NCBI GenBank assembly: GCA_934463115.1
Contig: CAKSIN010000048.1
Coordinates: forward strand, 1 to 6,409
Origin: an uncultured Clostridia bacterium
GTDB lineage: Bacteria; Bacillota; Clostridia; UMGS1810
Direction of reading: 5' to 3'
DNA length: 6,409 nucleotides
Every line of letters starts with the position of its first letter. Position 1 is the stretch's first letter. Under the pieces are notes generated by a model. The model ran no database searches, was not told where the DNA came from, and worked only from the letters and a program-made list of their open reading frames with translations. Shown one piece after another: positions 1 through 5,039 of the stretch. A program made the translations under genes and the position numbers.

Positions 1-10
1 ATCTTACTGA

Positions 11-40
11 GAGTAATCGCCACGGCAATGGCGGTTACTC
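11..40 (-). terminator. Hairpin at the end of the first small-peptide locus
   Basis: On the minus strand GAGTAACCGCCA pairs with TGGCGATTACTC (one C/A mismatch) around a six-base loop. The hairpin begins inside the last codons of the small peptide, as in convergent type I toxin loci where one hairpin ends both RNAs. No U-run follows on the minus strand. On the plus strand a short run (CTTTT) follows, so it may instead, or also, end an antisense RNA arriving from left of the window. Termination is inferred; the stem is seen directly. Confidence 0.5.
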
Positions 41-109
41 TGCTTTTATGGAAAAAATTATCAGTATAATGATAATTTCTAAAATCGCAAACAGCAATTT
101 TTTTAACAT
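35..109 (-). CDS. 24-residue hydrophobic peptide, type I toxin-like (locus 1)
   Basis: A short frame starts at the ATG at 109 and stops with TAA at 35-37. The ribosome site AAAGGAGGGG (125-116) lies 8 bases ahead of this ATG. Another ATG at 115 is too close to that site, so the start at 109 is preferred. The product is 24 residues: a basic start (MLKK), one uninterrupted hydrophobic segment of about 16 residues rich in Ile and Leu with a single Glu, and the tail SIKAE. This is the build of membrane-acting type I toxins and 'holin-like toxin' peptides of Firmicutes. A good promoter (259-287), a structured leader of about 140 bases and a 3' hairpin overlapping the stop codon support a real gene. 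Toxicity is inferred from size, composition and the parallel with locus 2. It could instead be a harmless small membrane peptide. Confidence 0.62.
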   Translation of the reverse strand: MLKKLLFAILEIIIILIIFSIKAE

Positions 110-252
110 CAGCATCCCCTCCTTTCACAGACTCGGCATTTCTGCCTGTATGTAAAGGCGGGCATAACCGCCGGTGTGAACACCGTTAAGAGGTCTTGCC
201 TTTAGGCATACGTGAGTCGAACCCCGTATGCCTAATATTGGATTTCTCCAAC
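110..252 (-). promoter_or_regulatory. Structured 5' leader of the locus 1 peptide
   Basis: Read on the minus strand, this leader of about 143 bases contains: (a) a perfect 11-bp stem, CGTATGCCTAA at plus 225-235 with TTAGGCATACG at plus 202-212, around a 12-base loop; (b) GGCAAGACC (200-192) pairing with GGTTATGCC (169-161) across an inner CGGTG/CACCG hairpin (172-185); (c) CCTTTACA (158-151) pairing with TGTGAAAGG (129-121) with one bulge, which would hide the ribosome site. Element (b) recurs in the locus 2 leader and in the locus 2 antisense RNA. A closed ribosome site in the full-length mRNA is a known trait of type I toxin mRNAs; that it operates here is inferred. Confidence 0.55.
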
Positions 253-258
253 ACTTGT

Positions 259-287
259 ATTATACAACATAATCCGACATATTTCAA
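259..287 (-). promoter_or_regulatory. Sigma-A promoter of the locus 1 peptide
   Basis: The minus strand has TTGAAA (287-282), a 17-bp spacer and TATAAT (264-259), predicting a transcript start near 252. It begins 16 bp past the citrate synthase stop codon, so the peptide gene has its own promoter but could also receive read-through, since no clear terminator lies between. Confidence 0.75.
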
Positions 288-302
288 TTTTTTGAAAATA
301 AA

Positions 303-1685
303 TCATCTGTCCTCAATCGGTACATATTCCTTTGAGTTTCTGCACAGGCTCTTGTATGCCGGTCTGATAATTCTGCCGCCGGATATAACTTCTTCCATTC
401 TGTGGGCGCACCAGCCGGCAGTTCTCGATATTGCGAACAGCGGGGTGTACATTTCCGGGGGAATCCGCAGCATTTTGTACACAAACCCGGAGTAAAAGTC
501 CACGTTTGCGCAGATTTTTTTGCTGTCGTGTTTAACATCGGCAAAGACCTTTGGTGCGAGTCTTTCCACTGTTTTGTACAGTTCAAATTCGCGCGTGAGT
601 TCCGTCTTTTCCGAGAGCTTTTCTGCCTTTGCTTTGAGTATTACCGTCCTCGGATCGGAGAGAGTGTATACCGCGTGTCCCATGCCGTAGATGAGTCCGC
701 TGCGGTCGTTTGCCTGGCGTTTGACTATCTTTTTGAGGTAGCTGTACACCTCGTCGTCGCTCTCCCAGTTCTGCACATTTTTCATTATGTTTTCCATCAT
801 GCGCATAACCTGCGCGTTTGCGCCGCCGTGGCGCGGACCTTTGAGCGAGCATATTGCGCTGCCGATAGCACTGTAGGTATCCGTTCCCGACGATGACAGC
901 ACGCGGCATGTAAATGTACTGTTGTTACCGCCGCCGTGCTCGGCATGGAGCATAAGCGCGATATCGAGCATCTGCGCGTCAATTTCCGTAAATTCCTTGT
1001 TTTTGGACAGCATGCGCAAAAGATTTTCGGCTATGGAGAGCTCCGGTTTCGGCTGATGCAGAATCAGGCTCTTGTTGTCAAAGTAGTGTTTCTTTGCGCT
1101 GTAGGAGTATGCGGCAATCATAGGCATGCGTGCAAGCAGCTGAATCGACTGCCGAAGAATATTTTCTGCCGAGCAGTCATCGGGATTGTCGTCATATGAA
1201 TAAAGCGAGAGCACACTTCTTGACATTTTGTTCATAATGTCGCGGCTCGGCGCCTTTAGTATCATATCTTCGGTAAAGGATACCGGCAAATCACGGCTGT
1301 ATGCCAAAAAGCCGCAGTATTCCTCAAGCTCCGCTTTTGTCGGCAGTTTTCCGAACAAAAGAAGATAGCTTATTTCTTCAAATCCGAATCTGTTGTCTAT
1401 ACCGAAATTTTTAGTCAGATCTCCGATGTCGTATCCGCGGTATGACAGTTCTCCCTCTGTCGGACATTTTTCGCTTTCGCTGACAACATAGCCATGAACT
1501 TCGCTGATATTTGTGAGTCCTGCAAGCACACCGGAACCGTCGGAGTTTCGCAATCCTTTTTTTACACGGTACTGCGAATATTCGCCTTTGTCTATCTTAT
1601 AGAATCCCTCGGCCTTTTTGCACATGTCATAAAAAACCTGCTTTTTTGGGTTATCCGTGGGCATTTTAATATTAATACCGTTCAA
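303..1685 (-). CDS. gltA: Citrate synthase (citrate/2-methylcitrate synthase family)
   Basis: The enzyme condenses acetyl-CoA with oxaloacetate to give citrate and CoA in the cytosol, the entry step of the TCA branch that supplies 2-oxoglutarate. Numbered from the TTG start (460 residues), it has the N-terminal GELSYRGYDI block (about 78-87), HAEHGGGNNS with an active-site His (247-256), GPRHGGAN with the second catalytic His (286), and GHAVYTLSDPR with the catalytic Asp (344). These are followed by the DFYSG and FAISRTAGW blocks of the C-terminal CoA-binding part and a final RIIRPAY. Length is slightly above the usual 370-430 because of an N-terminal extension of about 60 residues. The open frame runs up to 1727, but GGGAGGT (1699-1693) sits 7 bases before the TTG at 1685. 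The first downstream ATG (1664) is too far from that site. The gene is single and divergent from spoIID. 2-methylcitrate synthase activity cannot be excluded by sequence, but no prp genes are nearby. Confidence 0.95.
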   Translation of the reverse strand: MNGINIKMPTDNPKKQVFYDMCKKAEGFYKIDKGEYSQYRVKKGLRNSDGSGVLAGLTNISEVHGYVVSESEKCPTEGELSYRGYDIGDLTKNFGIDNRFGFEEISYLLLFGKLPTKAELEEYCGFLAYSRDLPVSFTEDMILKAPSRDIMNKMSRSVLSLYSYDDNPDDCSAENILRQSIQLLARMPMIAAYSYSAKKHYFDNKSLILHQPKPELSIAENLLRMLSKNKEFTEIDAQMLDIALMLHAEHGGGNNSTFTCRVLSSSGTDTYSAIGSAICSLKGPRHGGANAQVMRMMENIMKNVQNWESDDEVYSYLKKIVKRQANDRSGLIYGMGHAVYTLSDPRTVILKAKAEKLSEKTELTREFELYKTVERLAPKVFADVKHDSKKICANVDFYSGFVYKMLRIPPEMYTPLFAISRTAGWCAHRMEEVISGGRIIRPAYKSLCRNSKEYVPIEDR

Positions 1686-1728
1686 GTGAAATACCTCCCG
1701 ACTGATAAGAAATAATTTATATGACAAA

Positions 1729-1757
1729 ATTATACCATTTTTGAAAGTTTATTTCAA
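1729..1757 (-). promoter_or_regulatory. Sigma-A promoter of the citrate synthase gene
   Basis: The minus strand has TTGAAA (1757-1752), a 17-bp spacer and TATAAT (1734-1729). The predicted start near 1722 gives a leader of about 37 bases to the TTG codon at 1685. This position also argues for the TTG start, because a start at 1727 would lie upstream of the transcript start. Confidence 0.75.
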
Positions 1758-1785
1758 GAAAATTGCAAAACAGGTTATAAAGTTT

Positions 1786-1813
1786 GAATATATTTAATAT
1801 AATGACATAGAAT
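1786..1813 (+). promoter_or_regulatory. Candidate sporulation (sigma-E-like) promoter of spoIID
   Basis: CATAGAAT (1806-1813) differs by one base from the sigma-E -10 consensus CATACAAT, and GAATATA (1786-1792) resembles its -35 region. The spacer of 13 is one or two short of the usual length. spoIID belongs to the sigma-E regulon in Bacillus subtilis, which makes the match plausible. A TATAAT at 1798-1803 overlaps the same stretch but has only a poor -35 (TTATAA, 1775-1780), so a sigma-A promoter is an alternative. Confidence 0.35.
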
Positions 1814-1856
1814 ATAAATATTTTTTTATGTAATTTGTTGGATATCGAGGTGCAAA

Positions 1857-2801
1857 GTGAAATATATAATCTCATACATTGCAGCAATGACGGTATCGGT
1901 GCTGGTGATTCCGCTTGCAATATGCACCCTGCGCATGTCGGACAGCGGCGGCAAAGAGGATTTCGGCGGTGAAAACGTGCGTGTGCTTATGGCAGACACG
2001 GGCAAGGTCGTCACACAGACAATGGACGAATATCTTGTGGGTGTCGTAGCTGCCGAAATGCCCGCGGCATTTGACACTCAGGCACTTATGGCACAGGCTG
2101 TTGCGGCGCGGACATATGCGCTTCAAAAAATGAAATCATCATCTTCGCCGACACATTCAAATGCCGATGTGTGTACCGATTTCCGCCATTGCCAAGCGTA
2201 TATCACCGAGGAAAAGGCAAAAACCAATTGGGGCAAAAATGCAAGTGAGAATTATAAAAAATGCAAAAATGCTGTGGTTCAGACCTCCGGAGAAATAATG
2301 GTATACGACGGCGAGCCGATAAAGGCGGTTTTTCATTCATCAAGCAGCGGACAAACCGAAAATGCAAGCGACGTGTGGGGTTCGGACGTTCCGTATCTCA
2401 CAAGTGTAAAAAGTCCGGGCGAGCAGCTATGTCCGTCGCACAAATCCGAGGTTACCGTTTCCGAGGATGAGTTTAAATCGGCATTGTCCAAGAAATATAA
2501 TGTGGATTTTTCGGGCAGTTTTATAGGCAAAACAGAGCGCAGCAAGAGCGGACTTGTTAAAACAATTGCCGTGGGCGACAAGACAATCAAGGGTACGCAG
2601 ATGCGCGAACTGTTCGGACTCCGCTCGGCCAACTTTAAAATCGAGCGTACCGGCGGCAATATTGTTTTTAAGGTTACCGGCAACGGTCACGGTGTGGGCA
2701 TGAGTCAGTATGGCGCGCAGTATCTTGCCACTCACGGCTATGATTACAAAAGAATACTCAAAAAATACTACAGCGGTGCGCAGCTTGAAAAAATATACTG
2801 A
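1857..2801 (+). CDS. spoIID: Stage II sporulation protein D, peptidoglycan lytic transglycosylase
   Basis: SpoIID cleaves denuded glycan strands at the septum and, with SpoIIM and SpoIIP, drives membrane migration during engulfment of the forespore; it acts on the mother-cell side. The 314-residue product starts with an N-terminal membrane anchor (about 4-24). The catalytic Glu is Glu67 in EYLVGVVAAEMP, matching Glu88 of B. subtilis by motif. A His/Cys cluster (His100, Cys106, His111, Cys112) has the spacing of the zinc site known from Clostridioides difficile SpoIID. FHSSSSGQTE (159-168) and the C-terminal GHGVGMSQYGA (277-287) complete the family signature. The start is GTG at 1857, behind GAGGTG (1847-1852). 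SpoIIQ follows after a gap of 73 bp, an arrangement also found in C. difficile. Nothing looks truncated; the length is near the usual 320-345. Confidence 0.96.
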   Translation: MKYIISYIAAMTVSVLVIPLAICTLRMSDSGGKEDFGGENVRVLMADTGKVVTQTMDEYLVGVVAAEMPAAFDTQALMAQAVAARTYALQKMKSSSSPTHSNADVCTDFRHCQAYITEEKAKTNWGKNASENYKKCKNAVVQTSGEIMVYDGEPIKAVFHSSSSGQTENASDVWGSDVPYLTSVKSPGEQLCPSHKSEVTVSEDEFKSALSKKYNVDFSGSFIGKTERSKSGLVKTIAVGDKTIKGTQMRELFGLRSANFKIERTGGNIVFKVTGNGHGVGMSQYGAQYLATHGYDYKRILKKYYSGAQLEKIY

Positions 2802-2819
2802 TGTTTTTGTCGCTTTATC

Positions 2820-2848
2820 GCATAAAAAATTCCTTTTGTGGAATAATT
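2820..2848 (+). promoter_or_regulatory. Candidate sigma-F promoter of spoIIQ
   Basis: GCATA (2820-2824), a spacer of exactly 15 bp and GGAATAATT (2840-2848) fit the forespore sigma-F pattern (GYATA, 15 bp, GGnnAnAnT) with one mismatch at the fifth base of the -10. spoIIQ is a sigma-F gene in both B. subtilis and C. difficile, and this site lies just upstream of its ribosome site. The predicted leader is short, about 20 bases. The stretch also contains ATTCC/GGAAT as a small hairpin, an alternative reading. Confidence 0.5.
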
Positions 2849-2874
2849 TCCGATAGAAAGGAAGGTTGATATAT

Positions 2875-3681
2875 ATGATGATAAAGCGCGAAAAGGTGAA
2901 AAGTTACACCCCGGCGGCAAAAAAGACGTCACTGCGCGATGTGCTGGGTGTGACGGGATTGTGCCTTGCATGCGTGGCGGTTGTTGCGATAACGCTGATT
3001 ATGTCGGCTCAACAGGGAAGCAAAGAGCAGATATCGGGAACAAACGGCGATTCCGGTTCGGTGGATATATCACAGCTGCCGGAGGACGGCGCAGACGATT
3101 TTGCCGAGGTGAGCGCGCCGGATGATGAACCGACAGACGGTGCCGGGGCAGATGCCGAAAACGGAGATACGCCGGAAAAAGCACCGGATGACAGCGCTGC
3201 CGTGAATGAGGATGATGTGTACGGTGTGCAGTCGGTTGCTCCCGTTCAGGCGCAGCCGATAACGTTTGCGCCTCCGCTCAAGGGAAAAATCTTAAAGCCG
3301 CAGAGCAACACGGCACTCGTGTATTCCGAAACGCTCGATGATTACAGGCTCCACACCGGTGTGGACATCGGCGCAAAAATGGGTACGACCGTTTGTGCGG
3401 CGGCTGACGGTGTGGTGGAAGAAGTGAAGAACGATATCCGTTTCGGCTACACAATTGTCGTGTCTCACAGCGGCGGTATAAAGTCGGTCTACAGCAATCT
3501 CACCGGCACGCAGATGGTTAAGGTGGGTAAGGATTTGAAAAAGGGTGATCCGATCGGCATGGTGGGTGACAGTGCAATATGCGAAACAGCCGACGAGGCG
3601 CATCTGCACTTTGAAATGATAAAGGACGGGGAGTATGTGGATCCTGTTCAGTATTTTGAAAATTCCTCATCCGACTCATGA
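2875..3681 (+). CDS. spoIIQ: Stage II sporulation protein Q, LytM/M23-domain engulfment protein
   Basis: SpoIIQ is made in the forespore and binds mother-cell SpoIIIAH across the intermembrane space, forming the engulfment ratchet and channel. In the 268-residue product, a basic N-terminus precedes one membrane segment (about 24-44). An acidic, low-complexity linker rich in Asp, Glu, Gly and Pro follows (about 55-115), then an M23/LytM domain (about 135-262). The zinc ligands are intact: His160 and Asp164 in HTGVD, and the HLH motif (His243, His245). The usual YxHL catalytic His is replaced, since the motif reads YSNL (206-209), so peptidase activity is doubtful while zinc binding is likely. 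The start is ATG 2875, 9 bases after GAAAGGAAGG (2856-2865); a TTG at 2866 abuts that site. The last codons and the stop overlap the left end of repeat A. Confidence 0.9.
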   Translation: MMIKREKVKSYTPAAKKTSLRDVLGVTGLCLACVAVVAITLIMSAQQGSKEQISGTNGDSGSVDISQLPEDGADDFAEVSAPDDEPTDGAGADAENGDTPEKAPDDSAAVNEDDVYGVQSVAPVQAQPITFAPPLKGKILKPQSNTALVYSETLDDYRLHTGVDIGAKMGTTVCAAADGVVEEVKNDIRFGYTIVVSHSGGIKSVYSNLTGTQMVKVGKDLKKGDPIGMVGDSAICETADEAHLHFEMIKDGEYVDPVQYFENSSSDS

Positions 3682-3894
3682 CGGTGAGAACGTGCGGGAC
3701 ACAATAGAAACTTAAAAATCAACCGAAAAGCGCCGCCGAAAGGGCGCGAAATTATCGCGCCGCAGTTCGGCTAAAATCGTCAACACAATGGGAAATAAGA
3801 TTATGTGTGTTGCCGATTTTGCGCTACGGTTGATTTTTTTCGTTAATTGTGTCTGCCGCACAACCTCAACATCATTCGTCGGAGGGGAAATTTT
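3659..3894. repeat. Palindromic repeat family, copy A (236 bp, near full length)
   Basis: The ends are inverted repeats: AAAATTCCTCATCCGAC (3659-3675) against GTCGGAGGGGAAATTTT (3878-3894), 14 of 17 paired. The arms continue inward as one long imperfect stem, including GTGCGG/CCGCAC, GACACAAT/ATTGTGTC with a two-base bulge, and AAAAATCAACCG (3715-3726 region) with CGGTTGATTTTT. At the tip AGCGC pairs with GCGCT and encloses two side hairpins: GGCGCGA/TCGCGCC around AATTA (about 3743-3761), and AAAATCGTCAACACA/TGTGTTGCCGATTTT (about 3773-3820), 14 of 15 paired. Copy C shares the fold and the loop motif GGGAAATAAGATTAT. The left end lies inside the spoIIQ coding end. No transposase is present, so it is MITE-like or a structured RNA-type repeat. 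It could also act as the spoIIQ terminator. Confidence 0.85.
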
Positions 3895-3957
3895 CCGCGG
3901 CAAGGAAGTTAGTTTACTTGTAACTGTTAGGTGTGTGTCCGGCATAGTACACTGTTT
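3895..3957 (+). repeat. Right-flank homology shared by repeat copies A and C
   Basis: Directly beyond repeat A the sequence keeps matching that beyond repeat C: CCGCGG, then GTTAGTTTACTTG (3908-3920; in C 5423-5435), AACTGT (3922-3927; in C 5495-5500) and GGTGTGTGNCCGGCAT (3930-3945; in C 5503-5518). Between the second and third blocks A is about 58 bases shorter than C. The repeated unit therefore extends past its palindromic core. No coding frame is evident. Confidence 0.65.
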
Positions 3958-3968
3958 TTATTTAATTT

Positions 3969-4313
3969 TCATGGATTACAACGTTTGCAGGGTTTAAAAT
4001 GTTTTATTGCTTCACCTCTCGTGCAATTCAAGTAAACCTTATTTTCGTCATTCATCTGTGATATTGATTTGCAATTTGGAAGATGAAATTTTTTTGTGTT
4101 GGAATTTCCCACATACGTATAGTTTGTTTTTTCTGTTAAATTTTTAGCATCATCACTGTTTATTTGAGTCTTAACCGAGCTGACAGTTGACTGTTTTGTT
4201 TGATTTTACGTATTATTTTTTCTGCATGAGCATATGCATATGGACACGCATATACAAAATACTATAATCATAATTTTCTTAAATTGTGTGTTAATACATT
4301 TTTTGGGTTTCAT
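3969..4313 (-). pseudogene. Broken small lipoprotein gene with a C-terminal Ada-like metal-binding domain
   Basis: Reading from ATG 4313 gives 35 residues: a basic start (MKPKKC), a hydrophobic stretch and a lipobox-like ICSC (27-30), as in an exported lipoprotein. An in-frame TAA then falls at codon 36 (4208-4206). The same frame continues to TGA at 3969: a polar Lys/Thr/Ser/Asn linker (37-64), then a compact domain beginning YVGNSNTKKFHLPNC and ending HFKPCKRCNP. His77, Cys81, Cys109 and Cys112 match the zinc-ligand layout of the Ada-type metal-binding domain, often found at the C-terminus of Firmicute exported or nuclease proteins. One nonsense change thus separates the signal from the domain. 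A promoter (4369-4397) and ribosome site (AAAGGTG, 8 bases before the ATG) remain. Its original function is unknown. A sequencing error at codon 36 would restore an intact gene of 114 codons. Confidence 0.72.
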
Positions 4314-4368
4314 GTGAACAACACCTTTTCCGATATATTTATTGTCTCTTGTTATTATCACCATAACG

Positions 4369-4397
4369 ATTATAGCACAAAAATATTATAAAATCAA
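4369..4397 (-). promoter_or_regulatory. Sigma-A promoter of the broken lipoprotein gene
   Basis: The minus strand has TTGATT (4397-4392), a 17-bp spacer and TATAAT (4374-4369), with a start predicted near 4362 and a leader of about 49 bases. It lies in the spacer between this gene and the divergent XRE-type gene, where that regulator could bind. I saw no convincing plus-strand promoter for the regulator in this spacer. Confidence 0.65.
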
Positions 4398-4429
4398 TAT
4401 GAAAATTTAAATTAATCGGAGGAATGGTT

Positions 4430-4681
4430 ATGCCTTACAAATTATTTAACGGAAATGCAAATATTATATCCGAATTGGTGGCGAAAAGGAGAAAAGACAA
4501 AGGCATGTCATATTCGGATTTATCCAACAAATTGCAGCTTTTAGGTATTTCGCTTTACAAAAACGATTTATTTTTAATAGAGAAAAACCGCCGAATGGTG
4601 AGGGATTTTGAATTAATAGGTTTATGTCGTGTTTTGAATATTGATTATGCTGATTTGTCGGGATTGATAGAAGATGAATAA
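4430..4681 (+). CDS. Small XRE-family (Cro/CI-type) helix-turn-helix protein
   Basis: The 83-residue protein is essentially one HTH domain. An N-terminal helix (about 12-24, ISELVAKRRKDKG) precedes a turn-helix pair: MSYSDLSNKLQLLG (26-39) and LYKNDLFLIEKNRRMV (42-57), the latter expected to read DNA. A closing helix follows (about 61-72, ELIGLCRVLNID). It has no sensor or oligomer domain, so it is likely a DNA-binding dimer and probable repressor; its target is unknown. CGGAGG (4417-4422) is 7 bases before ATG 4430 but only 1 base before ATG 4424, so 4430 is the start. It is divergent from the broken lipoprotein gene and could have regulated it. Repeat B begins 5 bases after the stop codon. 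This is a common Firmicute regulator type that also occurs near mobile elements. Confidence 0.83.
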   Translation: MPYKLFNGNANIISELVAKRRKDKGMSYSDLSNKLQLLGISLYKNDLFLIEKNRRMVRDFELIGLCRVLNIDYADLSGLIEDE

Positions 4682-4686
4682 ATTTC

Positions 4687-4772
4687 AAAATTTTCCCTCC
4701 GCCTCATGGCAATGAAAGTTTGCAGGACGTATTCTGCGCACTTTCAAGGCCGAACGTCGGAGGGGAAATTTT
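4687..4772. repeat. Palindromic repeat family, copy B (86 bp, internally deleted)
   Basis: The termini AAAATTTTCCCTCCG (4687-4701) and CGGAGGGGAAATTTT (4758-4772) pair at 14 of 15 positions. Inside, TGAAAGT pairs with ACTTTCA and GCAG with CTGC. Outside the gap the sequence is nearly that of copy C, including TTTGCAGGACGT and CACTTTCAAGGCCGAACG. It lacks the 152 bp that in C lie between two CTGCGC copies, so the multi-armed tip is gone. Its position just after the XRE-type gene suggests it may also stop transcription, though no U-run follows a compact stem. Confidence 0.85.
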
Positions 4773-4857
4773 CCGCTGCAAAATCCGTAGGAAACGGTTA
4801 TTAACTGTTCCGCCGGTAACCACTATCATTTAGATATGAAAAATCACGTTAAATTTC

Positions 4858-4886
4858 TTGACAAAACTGATTTTCGGCTGTATAAT
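4858..4886 (+). promoter_or_regulatory. Consensus sigma-A promoter of the antisense RNA (locus 2)
   Basis: TTGACA (4858-4863), a 17-bp spacer and TATAAT (4881-4886) form a perfect consensus, stronger than the TTGAAT/TATAAT promoter of the opposing peptide gene. A stronger antitoxin promoter is the usual balance in type I systems. The predicted start is near 4893. Confidence 0.88.
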
Positions 4887-4892
4887 GATAAT

Positions 4893-4980
4893 AGAAAAAG
4901 GCAAGACCTCAAACGGTTATGCCAAGAGATTTATGTTAAAATAACACGCTATCCTTAGCACGGGGGCGTGTTATTTTTTT
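4893..4980 (+). ncRNA. Putative antisense antitoxin RNA of the type I locus
   Basis: This RNA of about 88 bases lies between a perfect promoter and a strong terminator and has no credible coding frame. Its 5' part folds as GGCAAGACC (4900-4908) with GGTTATGCC (4915-4923) around TCAAAC, with one A/A mismatch and a G/U pair. Its 3' part is complementary to the last part of the opposing peptide mRNA, from about 4938 to 4980, covering the shared terminator and the last codons. The layout matches convergent type I systems such as txpA/ratA of B. subtilis and those of C. difficile. Expression and antitoxin action are inferred. The 5' hairpin has the same sense as the one in the toxin leader, so it cannot pair with it as simple antisense. 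Confidence 0.72.
4940..4975. terminator. Shared bidirectional terminator of the type I locus
   Basis: AATAACACGC (4940-4949) pairs perfectly with GCGTGTTATT (4966-4975), extendable by A-T pairs to about 12 bp. On the plus strand it runs into seven T's (4974-4980), a classical intrinsic terminator. On the minus strand TTTT follows as part of the extended stem. The stop codon of the small peptide (4973-4971) lies within the stem, so both RNAs end here and overlap by about 40 bases. Confidence 0.9.
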
Positions 4981-5039
4981 ACGGAAATTACTAAGAGTAA
5001 CAGAATAGTCATAAACAAGATTATGTATTCATTATCCAT
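4971..5039 (-). CDS. 22-residue hydrophobic peptide, type I toxin-like (locus 2)
   Basis: The frame runs from ATG 5039 to TAA at 4973-4971. It encodes an acidic start (MDNEY), a single membrane segment of about 14 residues rich in Ile, Leu, Phe and Met, and a basic end (VKK). This matches the holin-like or Fst/TxpA-like type I toxin build. A second ATG at 5045 is in frame, but GGGTGAT overlaps it and fits the ATG at 5039 better. Supporting features are its own promoter (5119-5147), a leader whose stem covers the ribosome site, and a convergent short RNA from a perfect promoter sharing its terminator. Membrane toxicity is an inference from the family pattern. The low information in 22 residues keeps the exact family open. 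Confidence 0.72.
   Translation of the reverse strand: MDNEYIILFMTILLLLVISVKK

Noticed and set aside
202..235. Loop resembling a tRNA T-arm (GGGGTTCGACTC) in the locus 1 leader
   Set aside because: The T-stem does not pair correctly, there are no D or anticodon arms and no acceptor or CCA end. The 11-bp stem around it makes an ordinary leader hairpin.
402..896. 164-codon plus-strand frame inside citrate synthase, and other frames overlapping it
   Set aside because: Citrate synthase is unmistakable on the other strand. These frames are shadows with no start signals or motifs.
2822..2848. Terminator between spoIID and spoIIQ from ATTCC/GGAAT
   Set aside because: The stem is only five A/T-rich pairs with no T-run. 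The same bases fit a sigma-F promoter better.
4426..4434. A further exact GGTTATGCC at the start codon of the XRE-type gene
   Set aside because: It has no GGCAAGACC-like partner nearby and the bases are explained by the ribosome-site spacer and first codons. Treated as coincidence, although a chance 9-base match is somewhat unlikely.
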